A stretch of DNA of 64,000 nt from Centropus unirufus. Lineage: Eukaryota > Chordata > Aves > Cuculiformes > Centropidae. Positions 62,836 to 64,000 of this stretch are shown piece by piece. The DNA lies in assembly GCA_013397695.1 (NCBI GenBank), contig VYZI01000012.1, forward strand, positions 5,713,570 to 5,777,569. Direction: 5' to 3'. A program made the position numbers and the translations under genes. Below the pieces are notes generated by a model. The model saw only the letters and a program-made list of their open reading frames with translations, was not told the origin of the DNA and ran no database searches. Every line of letters starts with the position of its first letter. Position 1 is the first letter of the stretch.

Positions 62836-64000
62836 AAACCACATTTTCAAAAATGACCTTTTGAAAATGTAAGTACAAGAATTCAGGAGCCATTGATGTT
62901 AGTCATTTTGCCAATGTCTTCTAGGAAATCTAGCAATTTTGACAACACATCTAAATCTTGCTTTTCAATTTTATTTTCACCTTAAATATATTGCTTCAAA
63001 GTGAAAATAAATGTGTGCTTTACTAACTGTCAGATCTACCAAGAATAATACTGACTTCATCGTGCAAGTAAGTGCTATGCTCCAGCCGTTTATTTAATAG
63101 TGAAGTTATTTATAGAAAATTCTTTCATGTCATGTTGTTGCCAGCAACACAGATGTCCCTTGATTGCACTCTATTTTAAATAGAGGTGAAAGGCTAAGGA
63201 AAAAATATAAAAGAACCCACCTTTAATATTTTAATTCAACAATAACAAGCTGGGTGTGGCCACTCTGAAACCATGGCTTGTCGGATGCTCGGGAGAAGGG
63301 AAGGGTGGGAAAGCTCTCTGCTTACCAGTTCCACAGTCTTGTTCATAAAAACACATCTGACACTAGTGATTGTGGCCTGAAAGATACAGTGAGAATGGGT
63401 GGTGCTTTTAGTTGTTGCAGTGAATAAAGTGTCTTGCTAGTACTTGAAATGTGGCCATGGAAGAAACAGTCTTATGTGTCTTAATGTCTGAGAAGTTGTG
63501 AATGAAAAGTCAAGGGCTGAAGGGCTGTCGCATGCGTGTTTAAAAAATAAAAAAAAAAAGGAGAAAAAAAAAGTTTACCTTCCTTAGACTGTTTCCCCTC
63601 ACCCTCCCCCAGGAGACTGCGAGGCTCTTCGTGTTAAAGCTTATCCTGAAAGCCACTTCTTCATGCTCAATTTGCTGTACTTAAACTGGACACTGTGATA
63701 CTTTCAGTGTTTAAAATGAGACTTAGAGGTTGCTATTTACAGAAAACGCTGTCTCTCCCATTTGGTGGTGGTTTGATAGTAAATGAAATTCACAGGAATG
63801 TGTGGGTAGGTCAGAGACAGAAAAAGGCACATTTTACACATGGATAATCCTCCTTGGAATAACATGAAGGTTTTGTTGCTTGGTTTTGCTTGAGGTTTTT
63901 TGGTTGAGTATTTTTTTCTGTTTTCTTTTGTTTTATTGTGGTTTGTTGTTTTGTTTTGTTTTTTAAAAGGGAAAATAACAAACTGAAGTTTCTGTGAACT
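62836..64000. other. Non-coding DNA to window end
   Basis: A-rich stretch at 63,541-63,575 and T/G-rich low complexity at 63,870-63,967. No gene recognised. Confidence 0.6.

Noticed and set aside
1..64000. CRISPR arrays, operons, prophage, tRNA or rRNA genes
   Set aside because: No regularly spaced repeats, clustered same-strand bacterial genes, or recognisable tRNA or rRNA sequence were seen. The window is vertebrate nuclear DNA.

Overview
This is vertebrate nuclear DNA and most likely avian. Three things point there: spliced exons with GT-AG introns, a CpG-rich promoter, and a sparse repeat content made of CR1 LINEs (two ending in the ATTCTATG-type 3' terminus) plus a decayed mariner resembling the chicken element Galluhop. 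There are no Alu or L1 elements and no bacterial-style gene packing. The exact species cannot be read from the window. A galliform-like bird would fit, but weakly.

Only one protein-coding gene can be supported: CFAP161, on the minus strand at 25,483-30,919. All seven coding exons can be read with intact splice sites and compatible phases, giving 297 residues plus a stop. CFAP161 is a ciliary doublet-microtubule inner protein. Its promoter is a CpG-rich patch (about 30,640-31,215) with an RFX X-box-like site 16 bp upstream of the start codon, which is the expected regulation for a cilium gene.

Layout: 1-25,285 is downstream of the gene and non-coding as far as I can see. It holds old CR1 pieces (about 6,040-6,330 and 14,750-15,450), a diverged 250-bp direct duplication (22,533-22,780 and 23,674-23,920), MIR/L2-like relics and a 676-base assembly gap flanked by TA repeats (19,354-20,029). 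25,288-31,215 is CFAP161 with its candidate poly(A) signals and promoter, and carries one antisense CR1 tail in intron 5. 31,219-31,707 is a CR1 3' end just upstream of the promoter. 32,526-33,540 is a dead mariner. 33,545-64,000 is a gene desert with a 36-base gap (41,503-41,538), scattered ancient repeats, an interrupted CR1 (about 61,008-61,940) and a possible Ty3/gypsy pol trace (57,870-58,000).

In human 15q25 the order, from memory, is TLNRD1, then CFAP161, then IL16. If that order is conserved, IL16 lies off or near the left side and TLNRD1 beyond the right side. I did not find a recognisable exon of either. No operon, CRISPR array, phage or novel defence-like system is present. The most interesting items are the X-box at the CFAP161 start, a duplicated splice-acceptor-like unit in CFAP161 intron 1, the paired 250-bp repeat, and a few exon-like open segments that only RNA data can settle.
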